Below, in pieces: positions 54,071 through 64,000 of a DNA stretch of 64,000 nucleotides. The position numbers and the translations under genes are program-made. The DNA comes from Omphiscola glabra (taxonomy: Eukaryota; Mollusca; Gastropoda; Lymnaeidae): contig OZ024809.1 of assembly GCA_964017045.1 (NCBI GenBank), positions 11,166,307-11,230,306 on the forward strand, in the 5' to 3' direction. Below the pieces are notes generated by a model. The model saw only the letters and a program-made list of their open reading frames with translations. It had not been told where the DNA came from and did not search any database. The first letter of the stretch is position 1. Each line of letters opens with the position of its first letter.

Positions 54071-54324
54071 CAGTGTGATTGACACGTGTGCTGTATGGTG
54101 GCAGTGTGTATGTTGATAGCTGTATGTTTTATGTGTGTTAATACATGCAGCGTGTTGATGTATAGCTCGTGTGTTGACACACCTGCCGCTACAGCTAAAT
54201 ACAGCTATTTCATACACAATAAGTAACGAAATGTACGCCGTCTTAGCTGATGTGGCGTAAGTGCAACGTTCAGCAGCCGATAACAATGCCCTATCCCAAA
54301 AAGTAGTATTCCGCGCAGTACAGG

Positions 54325-54780
54325 TGCCATGATCTCTGCATTACAATCACTGTGCCATGATCTATGCATTACAATCACTGTGCCATGATCTCTGCATTAC
54401 AGTCACTGTGCCATGATCTCTGCATTACAATCACTGTGCCATGATCTCTGCATTACAATCACTGTGCCATGATTCATGATCTCTGCATTACAATCACTGT
54501 GCCATGATCTCTGCATTACAATCACTGTGCCATGATCTTTGAACTCCACACCACAATCACTTTGTCATGATCTCCACACCACAACCACTGTGCCATGATC
54601 TCCACACCACAACCACTGTGCCATGATCTCCACACCACAACCACTGACACTGTGCCAAGATATCCACATCACAACCACTGTGCCATGATCTCCACACCAC
54701 AACCACTGTACCAAGATGTCCACACCACAATCACTGCGCCATTATCTCCACGCCACAACCACAATCACCGTGCCGCCATC
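54325..54780. repeat. 28-bp minisatellite, about 15 copies
   Basis: Unit tgccatgatctctgcattac plus aatcactg on the left; the right half uses the variant gatctccacaccacaaccac. Confidence 0.9.
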
Positions 54781-55215
54781 CACAGATCGCCTGTCTCTAT
54801 ATCCGCCACTTTAATCCACACCGCAACGCTATCCCACAACTCACCCAAATGTGTGACGGGGACGGCTGCGGCGAATATCAACAAACCATCGGCCTGACAC
54901 GCTGATGCAATACGCCACACATTCAGGCAGTCTTCCAGTAGGTCACAGTGTGGAGGCCGCGAGATTCATTCGACTTAATCAATAATTACCCAAAACAACC
55001 TGTTCACATGACAAACTGTGCAATAAAACTGGTACATTTCTGTACGGCAACTCTAGGATTGATCTAATCGTTTTTTTAAAATGTTGATTTTATTATTAAT
55101 ATCATTTTTAATTTTTGGGGGGAAAAGGGGGAGTGGGTTGGGGGTGCTTTTTGTGAGGCTAAAACAAGAAGAGGAAGCGATTTATTTTTAGTTTAACAGA
55201 CTGATTATCAACGCT
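54781..55215. other. Spacer, nothing recognised
   Basis: Unique sequence with a G-rich stretch near 55115-55150. Confidence 0.4.
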
Positions 55216-55380
55216 GCTATCAATGACCTCCAACGCATGCACTCTCAAAACACAGGTATACTTATGACCGCCAACCCTTGCACTCTCAAAACACAGGTAT
55301 ACTTATGACCGCCAACCCATGCACTCTCAAAACACAGTATACTTGTACCCGCCAACCCATGCACCCTGAACACAACGTAC
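55215..55380. repeat. About 48-bp repeat, 3-4 copies
   Basis: Unit gaccgccaacccatgcactc plus tcaaaacacaggtatactta t. Confidence 0.85.
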
Positions 55381-55995
55381 ACCATCCAACCAAAGCAGTC
55401 GCAACAAGCGCCCCCCCCCCCCCCAATTTCCCCCATATCGGAACCTCCCAACTCCCCTCCCAACTGTTGAAATCCTGATAGATTTAAAATTATATAGCAG
55501 CATAAAATTAATCGCGCTTGCACAACTTCTTCCCATGACATGTTACCAACAAAAAAAAAAACCCAATTCTGCACCTGATGAACACATAAGACTTTAAAAC
55601 GAGATCTATCTTAATTACGTCATGTGGCGGGAGCTGTGGGCTATTTGCCAGACCGAGATTGGAGTCGGGTCAGCTTGACCGGTTTGAACTTACCCCCCGG
55701 CCCCTCCCCAAACTCTTGGAATAATGACTACATTAAAAAAAAACATAAATTCTTCAGGCCAGATTAAAAAGTTATACGACCTCTTTGTGTTTTTTGAGAA
55801 CCCTCTTTATGGTTAAACCCTCCTAGAATTACGGCCTCAGAACACCTGGAGCATGGACTGACACCCCCCCCCCCCCCTCAGCTACCCTTTCACAATTAGG
55901 CCACACGTCACCAAAGTTACACATTCAAATGCCAGGCACATTGCTGTCCGTTATTGAATAAACTTACAATAACTTAAAATGAGTGGTCCGTGATG
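55381..55995. other. Spacer, nothing recognised
   Basis: Unique DNA with poly(C) runs near 55410 and 55865 and a poly(A) run near 55550. Confidence 0.4.
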
Positions 55996-56003
55996 GTCTA
56001 GGG

Positions 56004-56476
56004 CAGTGGTCGGAAAATCGCGGCTCTTGAGTGCGGCTCGGCCAGTCGGTCACAAATCGGTTTTGATTCCGAAAAACATGGTTTTTGACAGGTTCTGGAA
56101 AAGAAATTTGGCTCTCAAAAGTGTGTTAATCGTCCTGCTGCTGATTTGTTGGCTCTGGTTACCGGAAATTTGATCGAAAGAAATTTCGTCGACGGAAAAT
56201 TGATCGACGGTAATTTGATCGAACGGAAATTTGGTCGAATCTTTTTTTCAGTCGAGACGTTAAAATTTTCGTCAAATTTCTTTTTGAACGCACTATACTA
56301 TTTAGTAAAACAAAATAATGCGTTCAAAAAGAAATTTGACGCAAAATTTTAACGTATAAATAAAAAAAACGATTCGACCAAATTTCCGTTCGATCAAATT
56401 TCCGTCGACCAAATTTCTTTCGATCAAATTTCCGGATACGGTTGGCTCTTTTGACTAATGAGTTTGCCGACCACTG
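56004..56476. mobile_element. hAT MITE with a nested second MITE
   Basis: Starts CAGTGGTCGGAAAATCGCGG and ends TTTGCCGACCACTG. Flanks GTCTAGGG (55996-56003) and GACTAGGA (56477-56484) are an 8-bp duplication with two differences, as for hAT elements. Inside, at 56162-56436, sits a CCGGAAATTT-family MITE. Without that insert the hAT element is about 200 bp. Confidence 0.8.
56162..56436. mobile_element. Palindromic TA-flanked MITE, copy 2 (CCGGAAATTT family), nested
   Basis: Starts taCCGGAAATTTGATCGAAAG and ends CTTTCGATCAAATTTCCGGata, inverted arms with inner motifs GACGGAAAATTGATCGACGG and centre actatactatttagtaaaac. Same family as 3775-4018. Confidence 0.8.
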
Positions 56477-56734
56477 GACTAGGAGAACGTACCACAAACG
56501 GTGGTCTCCGAACGTTACCGGCCGGCGACACTTTCGTTGCATGTCCACCCACCATGAATCTTTAGGCTAGAATAAAAAAAGAAAGTATAATTGATAAATC
56601 TGGCAACGGTCCCAGGTGAAATGTCGAAACTTGTCAACCGGCCTGTTAAACTTAAATTGGGTAACGTTGATCTGGGACATGTTCCTAGTTCACACCTGCT
56701 TAAGATAATTTGGGAAACGCGGGCATAGGGCGGA

Positions 56735-56935
56735 CTGTAGACTTAGTATTTATGGATACGTTTTAGAACAACGTGTTTTAATGTCACTGAAGACTTAGTA
56801 TTTAAGAATACGTTTTAGAACAACGTGTTTTAATGTCACTGTAGACTTGGTATTTATGGATAAGTTTTAGAACAACATCGTGTTTGAATGTCTCTGTAGA
56901 CTTAGTATTTATGGATACGTTGTAGAACTAACACC
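56735..56935. repeat. 52-bp minisatellite, about 4 copies
   Basis: Unit gtagacttagtatttatgga, tacgttttagaacaacgtgt, tttaatgtcact. Confidence 0.9.
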
Positions 56936-56954
56936 AAAAAAAAAAGCTGGGTAT

Positions 56955-57220
56955 ATTTCCGACCACTGGACTAAGATTGCACAAAGCCAACACTTTCTTT
57001 CCGACCACTGGACTAAGATTGCACAAAGACAACCCTTTCTTTTCCGACCACTGGACTAAGATTGCACAAAGCCAACCCTTTCTTTTCCGACCACTGGACT
57101 AAGATTGCCCAAATCCAACCCTTTCTTCTCCGACCACTGGACTAAGCTTGAACAAAGCCAGCCCTTTCTTCTCCAACCACTGGACTAAGACTGCACAAAG
57201 CCAGCCCTTTCTTCTACGAT
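56955..57220. repeat. 43-bp minisatellite derived from a hAT end
   Basis: Unit ccgaccactggactaagatt, gcacaaagccaaccctttct, ttt, about six copies. The first part, ccgaccactggacta, is identical to the right end of the hAT MITE plus flank at 56466-56481. Confidence 0.85.
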
Positions 57221-57349
57221 CACATTTTGTGTACGGAATCTAACTCATTAGGTCATGGAAATGGGGAGAAACTCTTTTCAATAATTATGTATCCTGATTT
57301 ATTCAAATTTGTATGACACTGTTTGTGGTATAAAGCTGTGGTAAGGGTG

Positions 57350-57960
57350 GGGCCACCGGGGCTTGCAGTAGGGGACTACCAGGGCTTGGTGTAGGGGAAC
57401 ACCAAGGCTTGTAGTAGGGGACTACCAGGGTTTGTTGTAGGGGAATACTGAGGCTTGTAGTAAGGGACTACCAGGGCTTGGTGTAGGGGAACACTGAGGC
57501 TTGTAGTAGGGAACTACCAGGGCTTGTTGTTGGGGAATACTGAGGCTTGTAGTAGGGGACTACCAGGGCTTGTTGTAGGGGAATACGGAGGCTTGTAGTG
57601 GGGGACTACCAGGGCTTGTTGTAGGGGAATATCGAGGCTTGTAGCAGGGGAACACTGAGGCTTGTAGTAGGGGAACACCGGGGATTGTAGCAGGGGAACA
57701 CTGAGGCTTGTAGTAGCGTAACACTGGTACTTGTAGCAGGGGAACACTGAGGCTTGTAGTAGAGGAATACCAGGGCTTGTAGCAGGGGAATACTGAGGCT
57801 TGTAGTAGGGGAACACCGGGGCTTGTAGTAGGGGACCACCGAGGCTTGTCACCGAGGCTTGTAGCAGGGGACTACCGGGGCTTCTTGTAGGGGAATACCG
57901 AGGCTTGTAGTAGGGGAACACCGGGGCTTGTAGGGGAACACCGGGGCTTGTAAGGGATCT
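57350..57960. repeat. 24-bp minisatellite, about 25 copies
   Basis: Unit gaggcttgtagtaggggact plus acca, with aacaccgg and aatactga variants. Confidence 0.95.
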
Positions 57961-58074
57961 ATGACGATTCACCGACGCCATTTAAGTGCAACCCCACTCC
58001 CCTACCAAATTGACTATACGCACGTAGACAAAAGCCATCACAGATTGAAGTAAAATAAAACGAGTTTCGATAGT

Positions 58075-59150
58075 TTAGCCCCAGTTATCTTGTTATATTG
58101 GAGTTTCAATGTTAACCCCAGTAACCTTGTTATATCGGAGCTCCAATGTTAGCCCCAGTTATCTTGTTATATCGGAGCTCCAATGTTAGCCCCAGTTACC
58201 TTGTTATATCGGAGTTCCAATGTTAACCCCAGTTACCTTGTTATATCGGAGCTCCAATGTTAACCCCAGTTATCTTGTTATATCGGAGTTCCAATGTTAT
58301 CCCCAGTTACCTTGTTATATTGGTGTTCCAATGTTAACCCAAGTTATCTTTTTATATCGGAGTTCCAATGTTAACCCCAGTTATCTTGTTATATCGGAAT
58401 CCCAATGTTAGCCCCAGTTACCTTGTTATATTGGAGTTCCAATGTTAACCCCAGTTATCTTGTTATATCGGAGTTCCAATGTTAGTCCCAGTTATCTTGT
58501 TATTTCGGAGTTCCAATGTTAACCCCAGTTACCTTGTTATATTGGAGTTCCAATGTTAGCCCCAGTTATCGTTTTATATCGGATATCCAATGTTAGCCCC
58601 AGTTGTCTTGTTATATCGGAGTTCCAATGTTAGCCCCAGTTATCTTGTTATATCGGAGTTCCAATGTTAGCCCCAGTTATCGTTTTATATCGGAGTTCCA
58701 ATGTTAGCCCCAGTTATCGCGTTATATCGGAGATCCAATGTGAGCCTAAGTTATCTTGTTATATCGGAGTTCCAATGTTAGCCCCAGTTATCTTGTTATA
58801 TCGGAGTTCCAATGTAAGCCCCAGTTATCTTGTTATATCGGAGTTCCAATGTTAGCCCCAGTTATCTTGTTATATCGGAGTTCCAATGTTAGCCCCAGTT
58901 ATCTTGTTATATCGGAGTTCCATTGTTAGCCCCGCAGTTATCTTGTTATATCGGAGTTCCAATGTTAGCCCCAGTTATCGTTTTATATCGGAGTTCCAAT
59001 GTTAGCCCCAGTTATCGCGTTAAATCAGAGATCCAATGTTAGCCCAAGTTATCTTGTTATATCGGAGTTCCAATGTTAGCCTCAGTTATCGTGTTATATC
59101 GGAGTTCCAATGTTAGCCCCAGTTTTCGCGTTATATCGGAGATCCAATGT
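58075..59150. repeat. 37-bp minisatellite, about 29 copies
   Basis: Unit ccccagttatcttgttatat plus cggagttccaatgttag. Variants such as tatcgcgtt and gagatccaatg recur as blocks, showing that groups of units were duplicated together. Confidence 0.95.
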
Positions 59151-59399
59151 ACTTTGTGACGGTGAGCGGACCAAAAAAAAAGTCACAGGAAAAAAATAAT
59201 TCACAAAAATATATCACAATTTATGTTTTAATGTAAGCACTTACGTGTTTATATATCTTTGTATCTCTTATATCTTTCGGCCCGACGTCCCTACCATGGT
59301 CACAATAATGAGATTACATTTGATTACAGGTATTTCATTTACAAAAGCCGGGATTGGGGGGGGGGGGGAAGCACCTTGGGAATAAATACTAGAGAACTT

Positions 59400-59528
59400 T
59401 GATATCTTTTGGTCCAACGCCGCCTACTTTTGGTCCAACGCCGCCTACTTTTATTCCAACGCCGCCTACTTTTGGTCCAACGCCGCCTACTTTTGGTCCA
59501 ACGCCGCCTACTTTTGGTCCAAAGCCGC
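59400..59528. repeat. 21-bp minisatellite, 6 copies
   Basis: Unit cttttggtccaacgccgcct plus a. Open on both strands but with no sign of a gene. Confidence 0.9.
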
Positions 59529-59754
59529 GTAGAGCACAACAGAGAGCATGGTGCAAATCAAGTCTTGCTCTTCTGGGTATTCCTGCGCTAAATGGAGATC
59601 AGGGGATTAATCAGGGGATTAATCAGGGGATTTCTGGGAACTAGTAGGCAGAATATTTTCAACCAGAATCACACTTACGCTCACCAACTAGATAACAACA
59701 CATTTTGCCCCTAGACCTGGGCGTTGCGAGAGCATTACAGGGGGACTGTAGGGT

Positions 59755-60095
59755 AAAAACAAAGTCACGGGGAAAAAAGTAACGGGGGAAAAAAGTCACG
59801 GGGAAAAAAGGCATGGGGAAAAAGTCATGGGGGAAAAAAGTCACAGGAAAAAGTCACGGGGAAAAAAGTTATGGGGAAAAAAGTAATGGGGGAAAAAAGT
59901 CACGGGGGAAAAAAGTCACGGGGGAAAAAAGTCACGGCGAAAAAAGTCATGGGGGGAAAAATCACGGGGGGAAAAATCACGGGGGGAAAAATCACGGGGG
60001 AAAAAGTCACAGGAAAAAGTCACGGGGAAAAAAGTCATGGGGGAAAAAGTCATGGGGAAAAAAAACACGGGGGAAAAAAGTCACAGGAAAAAGTC
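59755..60095. repeat. Short-unit repeat (aaaaaagtcacgggg)
   Basis: 15-17 bp units with variable A and G runs. Confidence 0.9.
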
Positions 60096-60109
60096 ACAAA
60101 ATATGTTTC

Positions 60110-61435
60110 AGTGTTTATGAAGTTATATTTGTAAGTCCATACATATGTTTATTTACCGATAAGCAGTAAACAGAAAATGGCAGTAGCTTGTCCGGGTCGT
60201 GTTTTGATTCTCGACTGGGATTAAATATGTGTTAATTATTTTTATTAACACGCAATTGACACATTTAATAATATGATTTATTATTACTCTACGTATGTGT
60301 GTTATATTTTTAAATTAGGTATACATATTATAATGACATATTTAATTATATTATTTATTCATACTTAGGGTCGGTTAACACGAATCAAACTTTCCTTCAA
60401 GCATTTGATGCAATTCGTGTATGAAGCCTTGTCACAACTTTCAAATTACTATTTGATCAAATTCCCCAAAAAAGAAACCACGCACAAAATAGTGCGTTCA
60501 TACAACATTTTGACGCGAAATTTGATCGTGTGAACTGACGCTTAGTTTCATTGTATGCTTAAAGCCGATAAACACAAAACTATTTAAAGAATGAATAGCA
60601 ATAAATGGTAGTAAGTGATTTGATTCTCGCGTCTGATCCTCGTCGACACATCTCCCGTGGTAAATGAATCAAAAGAAAGCAAAGGACATCGCATTGTTGT
60701 ATCGGATAAACAACGTTTCTGATACTTGAAATTCGGAAAATCGCACTACTGTACGCGTTATTGAATTTTTAATATAATTTCATTCACTTTTAATATAATT
60801 TCAAAACCAATTTTGTTTTTAAACAGTTTCTACGCCTTCGTCTGCGAATAGTTCCATCACCGGATCTTGAAGTGTAAAAAAGGGGGGGGGGGGGGGAGAG
60901 ACAATTAGCCTGCTTACTAAAAAACAACACAAACAAACAAGAAATAAATACATAAAAAAAAAAAAAAAAAAAAGAAAAATAAAACAATATTCTGAGACGA
61001 ACACAAATAAAAGTTTGAACTCTATGACAACACCGCTAAGAGCCGACGTGCGAGTCTTCCTTTGTCGACCTGAACGAGTCAACGATTTTAAACGATAATG
61101 GCATTTCCGGTATTCGGGTTTGAAATCGATAATCTGCTGTTGATTTTCACAAAACAATAATCCTTTAAAAAAAATAACCGTAGCGAGATCCAAAAAAAAA
61201 TAAAAGAAATACATATTTTTTTTTTAATTGACGCAAGGAAAAAAAAAAAAAATATGGAGTAGCTAAGTATGAGAAATATGTTGTATCAAAATTATCATTG
61301 CTTTGACTGTTCCAACAAAAATTATAACTGCCACTTTGGATATAATAAAATATAATGTTAAGTCGACCTTGGTGTACAGAATAAACGGGAATGCGTTGTA
61401 AAAAACTAACTGAAAACCGTTTTGCCAAAAAATAC
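60110..61435. other. AT-rich spacer with a possible diverged palindrome
   Basis: Mostly unique. At about 60370-60545 there is a MITE-like palindromic stretch (ggttaacacgaatcaaactt ... gatcgtgtgaactgacgc) with weak arms. Poly(A)/poly(T) and poly(G) runs near 60880 and 60955. No exon recognised. Confidence 0.35.
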
Positions 61436-61550
61436 GCCATTTACAACACTGGTTGACAGGATAGGACATTAACAACAATGGTTGACAGGATAGGACATTA
61501 ACAACAATGGTTGACATGATAGGACATTAACAACCCTGGTTGACACGTTA
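61435..61550. repeat. About 34-bp repeat, 3-4 copies
   Basis: Unit aacaatggttgacaggatag plus gacattaacaac. Confidence 0.85.
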
Positions 61551-61614
61551 CATGAATGTGTTTGTATCCCTTTCCCAGCCAACATCAGCTACAAGTCTTG
61601 ACTGTTGGTCTGAC

Positions 61615-61875
61615 AGGAAGCCCTGTCACTGACATTTCAAATGTAAGGTCTGTCACAGAGCTCTGACATTTAAACTTTTGGTCTGATACAGAGCTCTGAC
61701 ATTTAAACTTTTGGTCTGATACAGAGCTCTGACATTTAAACTTTTGGTCTGATACAGAGCTCTGACATTTAAACTGTTGGTCTGATACAGAGCTGACATT
61801 TAAACTTTTGAAGAGCGCTGACATTTAAACTTTTGGTCTGAGATAGAGCTCTGACATTAACACTTATAGTCTGAC
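61615..61875. repeat. 33-bp minisatellite, about 7 copies
   Basis: Unit gacatttaaacttttggtct plus gatacagagctct. Confidence 0.9.
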
Positions 61876-62284
61876 TTAGAACTCTGACATTTCCCTTCCC
61901 GCCCTACAACTGACACACGTCTCAGACTGTTGGTCTGAGGTAGAATCGTGGCGTAGGTCATTTCCATTCACAAAGCCGCCACGCCCCTGTAGGCTGGCCA
62001 GTACGTGCGTTGACCAGATGTCTCAGAATGGGACCATTCAAACCAAACGACGCAGTACATGGCTACTTGTCTTGTTAAAGGAACTCATCATTGGACTTTA
62101 CAACGACCCACCCTCCTACATTTAGAAGTGGACCACTTTGCCAGTCTGTCAACATTTATTTGGTGTTTTTTGGGGGGTTTCTTTTTCCTCTTAGCACTTA
62201 GCGAGTGATGGACCTTCTTTAAGGACAACAAATTGTGGGTCAATGGCGTCTCAACGCTGATCCGCATTACAAGATACATTAAGT

Positions 62285-62474
62285 CAGCGGTTCTTAACCT
62301 GTGGGCCTCGACCTCTTTGGTGGGGGTCGAACGACCCTTACACAGGGGTCACCCAAGACCATCGGAAAACACATATTTATGAGTAGCAAGGAAACTAATT
62401 TTAGGGTTGGGGGTCACCACAAAATAAGGAGCCAGATTAAAGGTTCGCAGCATTACGAAGGCTGAGAACCACTG
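62285..62474 (-). mobile_element. SPIN-like hAT MITE, minus orientation
   Basis: Starts CAGCGGTTCTTAACCTGTGG and ends GCTGAGAACCACTG. Reversed, it shows GGTCGTTCGACCCCCACC, TTTTCCGATGGTCTTGGGTG and TTGCTACTCATAA, the same order as in 26202-26399. The flanks do not give a clear 8-bp duplication. Confidence 0.8.
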
Positions 62475-62559
62475 ATATTTAGGCAAGGCGCCACAGAAAA
62501 AAAAAAGGGGGGAGAAAGGGATGAATTGGTCCGGGAGGGGGGCGATGTTAATTTTGTCG

Positions 62560-63090
62560 TAATAAACAAAACCCGTCTCGACATAAACAAAACCCGTCTC
62601 AACATAAACAAAACCCGTCTCGACATAGACAAAACCCGTCTCGACATAAACAAAACCCGTCTCGACATAAACAAAACCCGTCTCGATATAAACAAAACCC
62701 GTCTCGACATAGACAAAACCCGTCTCAACATAAACAAAACCCGTCTCGACATAGAAAAAACCCGTCTCGACATAAACAAAACCCGTCTCGACATAAACAA
62801 AACCCGCCTCGACATAGACAAAACCCGTCTCAACATAAATAAAACCAGTCTCGACATAAACAAAACCCGTCTCGACATAGACAAAACCCGTCTCAACATA
62901 AATAAAACCCGTCTCGACATAAACAAAACCCGTCTCGACATAAACAAAACCCGTCTCGACATAAACAAAACCCGTCTCGACATAGACAAAACCCGTCTCA
63001 ACATAAACAAAACCCGTCTCGACATAGACAAAACCCGTCTCGACATAGACAAAACTCGTCTCGACATAAACAAAACCCACCTCAACAGTG
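62560..63090. repeat. 21-bp minisatellite, about 25 copies
   Basis: Unit aaacaaaacccgtctcgaca plus t. A multiple of three and stop-free in several frames on both strands (INKTRLD on +, FVYVETG and MSRRVLS on -). The long open frames are explained by the unit and are not evidence of a gene. Confidence 0.95.
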
Positions 63091-64000
63091 ATAAAAAACA
63101 AAACGAAATGACAAGACTTGTGCCGCCATATTAATATAGGCATGCGCCCTGTTTTCAAAGAGTCAAGAAGTATACGGTGCCTTTAATTATTGGACATGAC
63201 AATGTAACTGTTTGTCTAAAACCAACCACTGGGTGCCACCACCACCACCACCTATATCTCATGTGGAGAGTGTAAGCCTGAACCCAGTGTCTCCAAGCTC
63301 GGAGAGGGCGAGCGCCACTTGAGACTCCGGAGAAAGAAAAAAATGCACTTCTATTCAAAAGTGGGATGACAATGTTGGGCAGGACAAAGGGCGTTTCGCC
63401 TCTCAAGGAGCATGTCTAGTGTTATCCTTCACACTTGACGGAACCGAACAGCTGGAGTCGAGGTAATACTTTTAAAGCCGCTGACAATAGTGCGACGCAT
63501 GACTTCTGTCACCTTAGGGCTAAGCAGAACTGGGAATGAATTCTTGCACACAGAATGAAAGGAGGGGCGCATTTCTAATGACAGGGCGCTGACTCCAACA
63601 AAAGGGGGTAGGTGCGTTAACTTAAACTCTTATTAAGCGTAACTAACTTTAAAGACCGGGGAGGGGGCGGGGCGCGAAACGCTAACGACACTATTCATCA
63701 AGGATATTATATCTCTGGATTGGAAGTCTGGGTCATCTAAAGTACTAGGCACGCTTTCCATGAGGAATGAATATATAAAATAATATAAATTTATAAGGAC
63801 AGAGTGTGTCATGTCATGCATTATTACGACTGAGTTTGTGGCATGTCGTGAAACTTTTCAGACCAGAATGCGCAGATTTGGGCCCGTGTTAGTGACATGC
63901 ATACTATATAGACCTAATGTAAATATCCATTAGGGTTTGTCATTTCTCATACCGGAAAACGTCATAACGTTTCAATTTTTAGAACGTCGGACAAATAATT
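63091..64000. other. Right end, nothing recognised
   Basis: Mostly unique DNA with a short (CAC)n tract near 63240. No exon with a known domain. Confidence 0.4.

Noticed and set aside
53641..54180. 179-codon minus-strand frame with many His/Thr
   Set aside because: Low-complexity translation of a (TGTGTTGATATG)-like repeat; no domain.
58075..59150. 37-bp repeats as a CRISPR array
   Set aside because: No spacers; simple tandem array.
62349..63158. Open frames of about 200-270 codons on both strands at 62.5-63.1 kb
   Set aside because: Explained by a stop-free 21-bp repeat; overlaps a SPIN-like element; no domain.

Overview
This is a window of nuclear DNA from an animal with introns, GT-AG splicing and AT-rich spacers packed with minisatellites and transposon remnants. 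The two recognisable genes are animal housekeeping/signalling genes. The repeat content (a SPIN-like hAT element, LINE tails reading 'tatagcgctgtacccc', many short MITEs) looks most like a lophotrochozoan, probably a gastropod mollusc. That assignment is inference from repeat style, not from a species-specific match.

Left end (1-1268, + strand): the last three coding exons of translation initiation factor eIF4A, the DEAD-box helicase C-terminal lobe, with its stop codon at 1266-1268 and an AT-rich 3' region. Convergent to it on the - strand, 42025 down to 7926, is a complete coding sequence for a type II diacylglycerol kinase (delta/eta class). I could rebuild 27 coding exons by hand. All junctions keep phase and the total is 3453 nt (1150 codons plus stop). 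Domain order is a short basic N-terminus, two C1 zinc fingers, a catalytic domain with GGDGSVGW, a long linker, the accessory kinase domain and a C-terminal SAM domain. The PH domain normal for this class is absent from the form starting at 42025, so that exon is probably an alternative first exon.

The introns and the 42-64 kb region are unusually full of tandem repeats (about 55 arrays, units 12-87 bp), many with poly(C)/poly(G) tracts. Several arrays in the kinase gene are built from the exon end plus its 5' splice site (9.1-9.3, 19.1-19.35, 29.3-29.4 and 40.4-41.87 kb), so real donor sites are followed by strings of decoy donors. Two arrays are in frame and stop-free: a 30-bp donor array inside the catalytic domain (29.33-29.43 kb) and a 12-bp acceptor-like array (25.05-25.12 kb). 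Either could add amino-acid repeats to the kinase by splice-site choice. This is the most interesting pattern in the window.

Mobile elements include a SPIN-like hAT MITE (26.2 kb) and relatives, a hAT element with another MITE nested inside (56.0-56.5 kb), a TA-flanked Tigger/pogo-like MITE (13.7 kb) and a TTAA-flanked piggyBac-like MITE (28.3 kb) that share the same internal DNA, a foldback/MULE-like element (26.6 kb), two kinds of LINE 3' ends, and a LINE tail amplified as a 64-bp satellite (43 kb). From 42.3 to 64 kb I recognise no gene.
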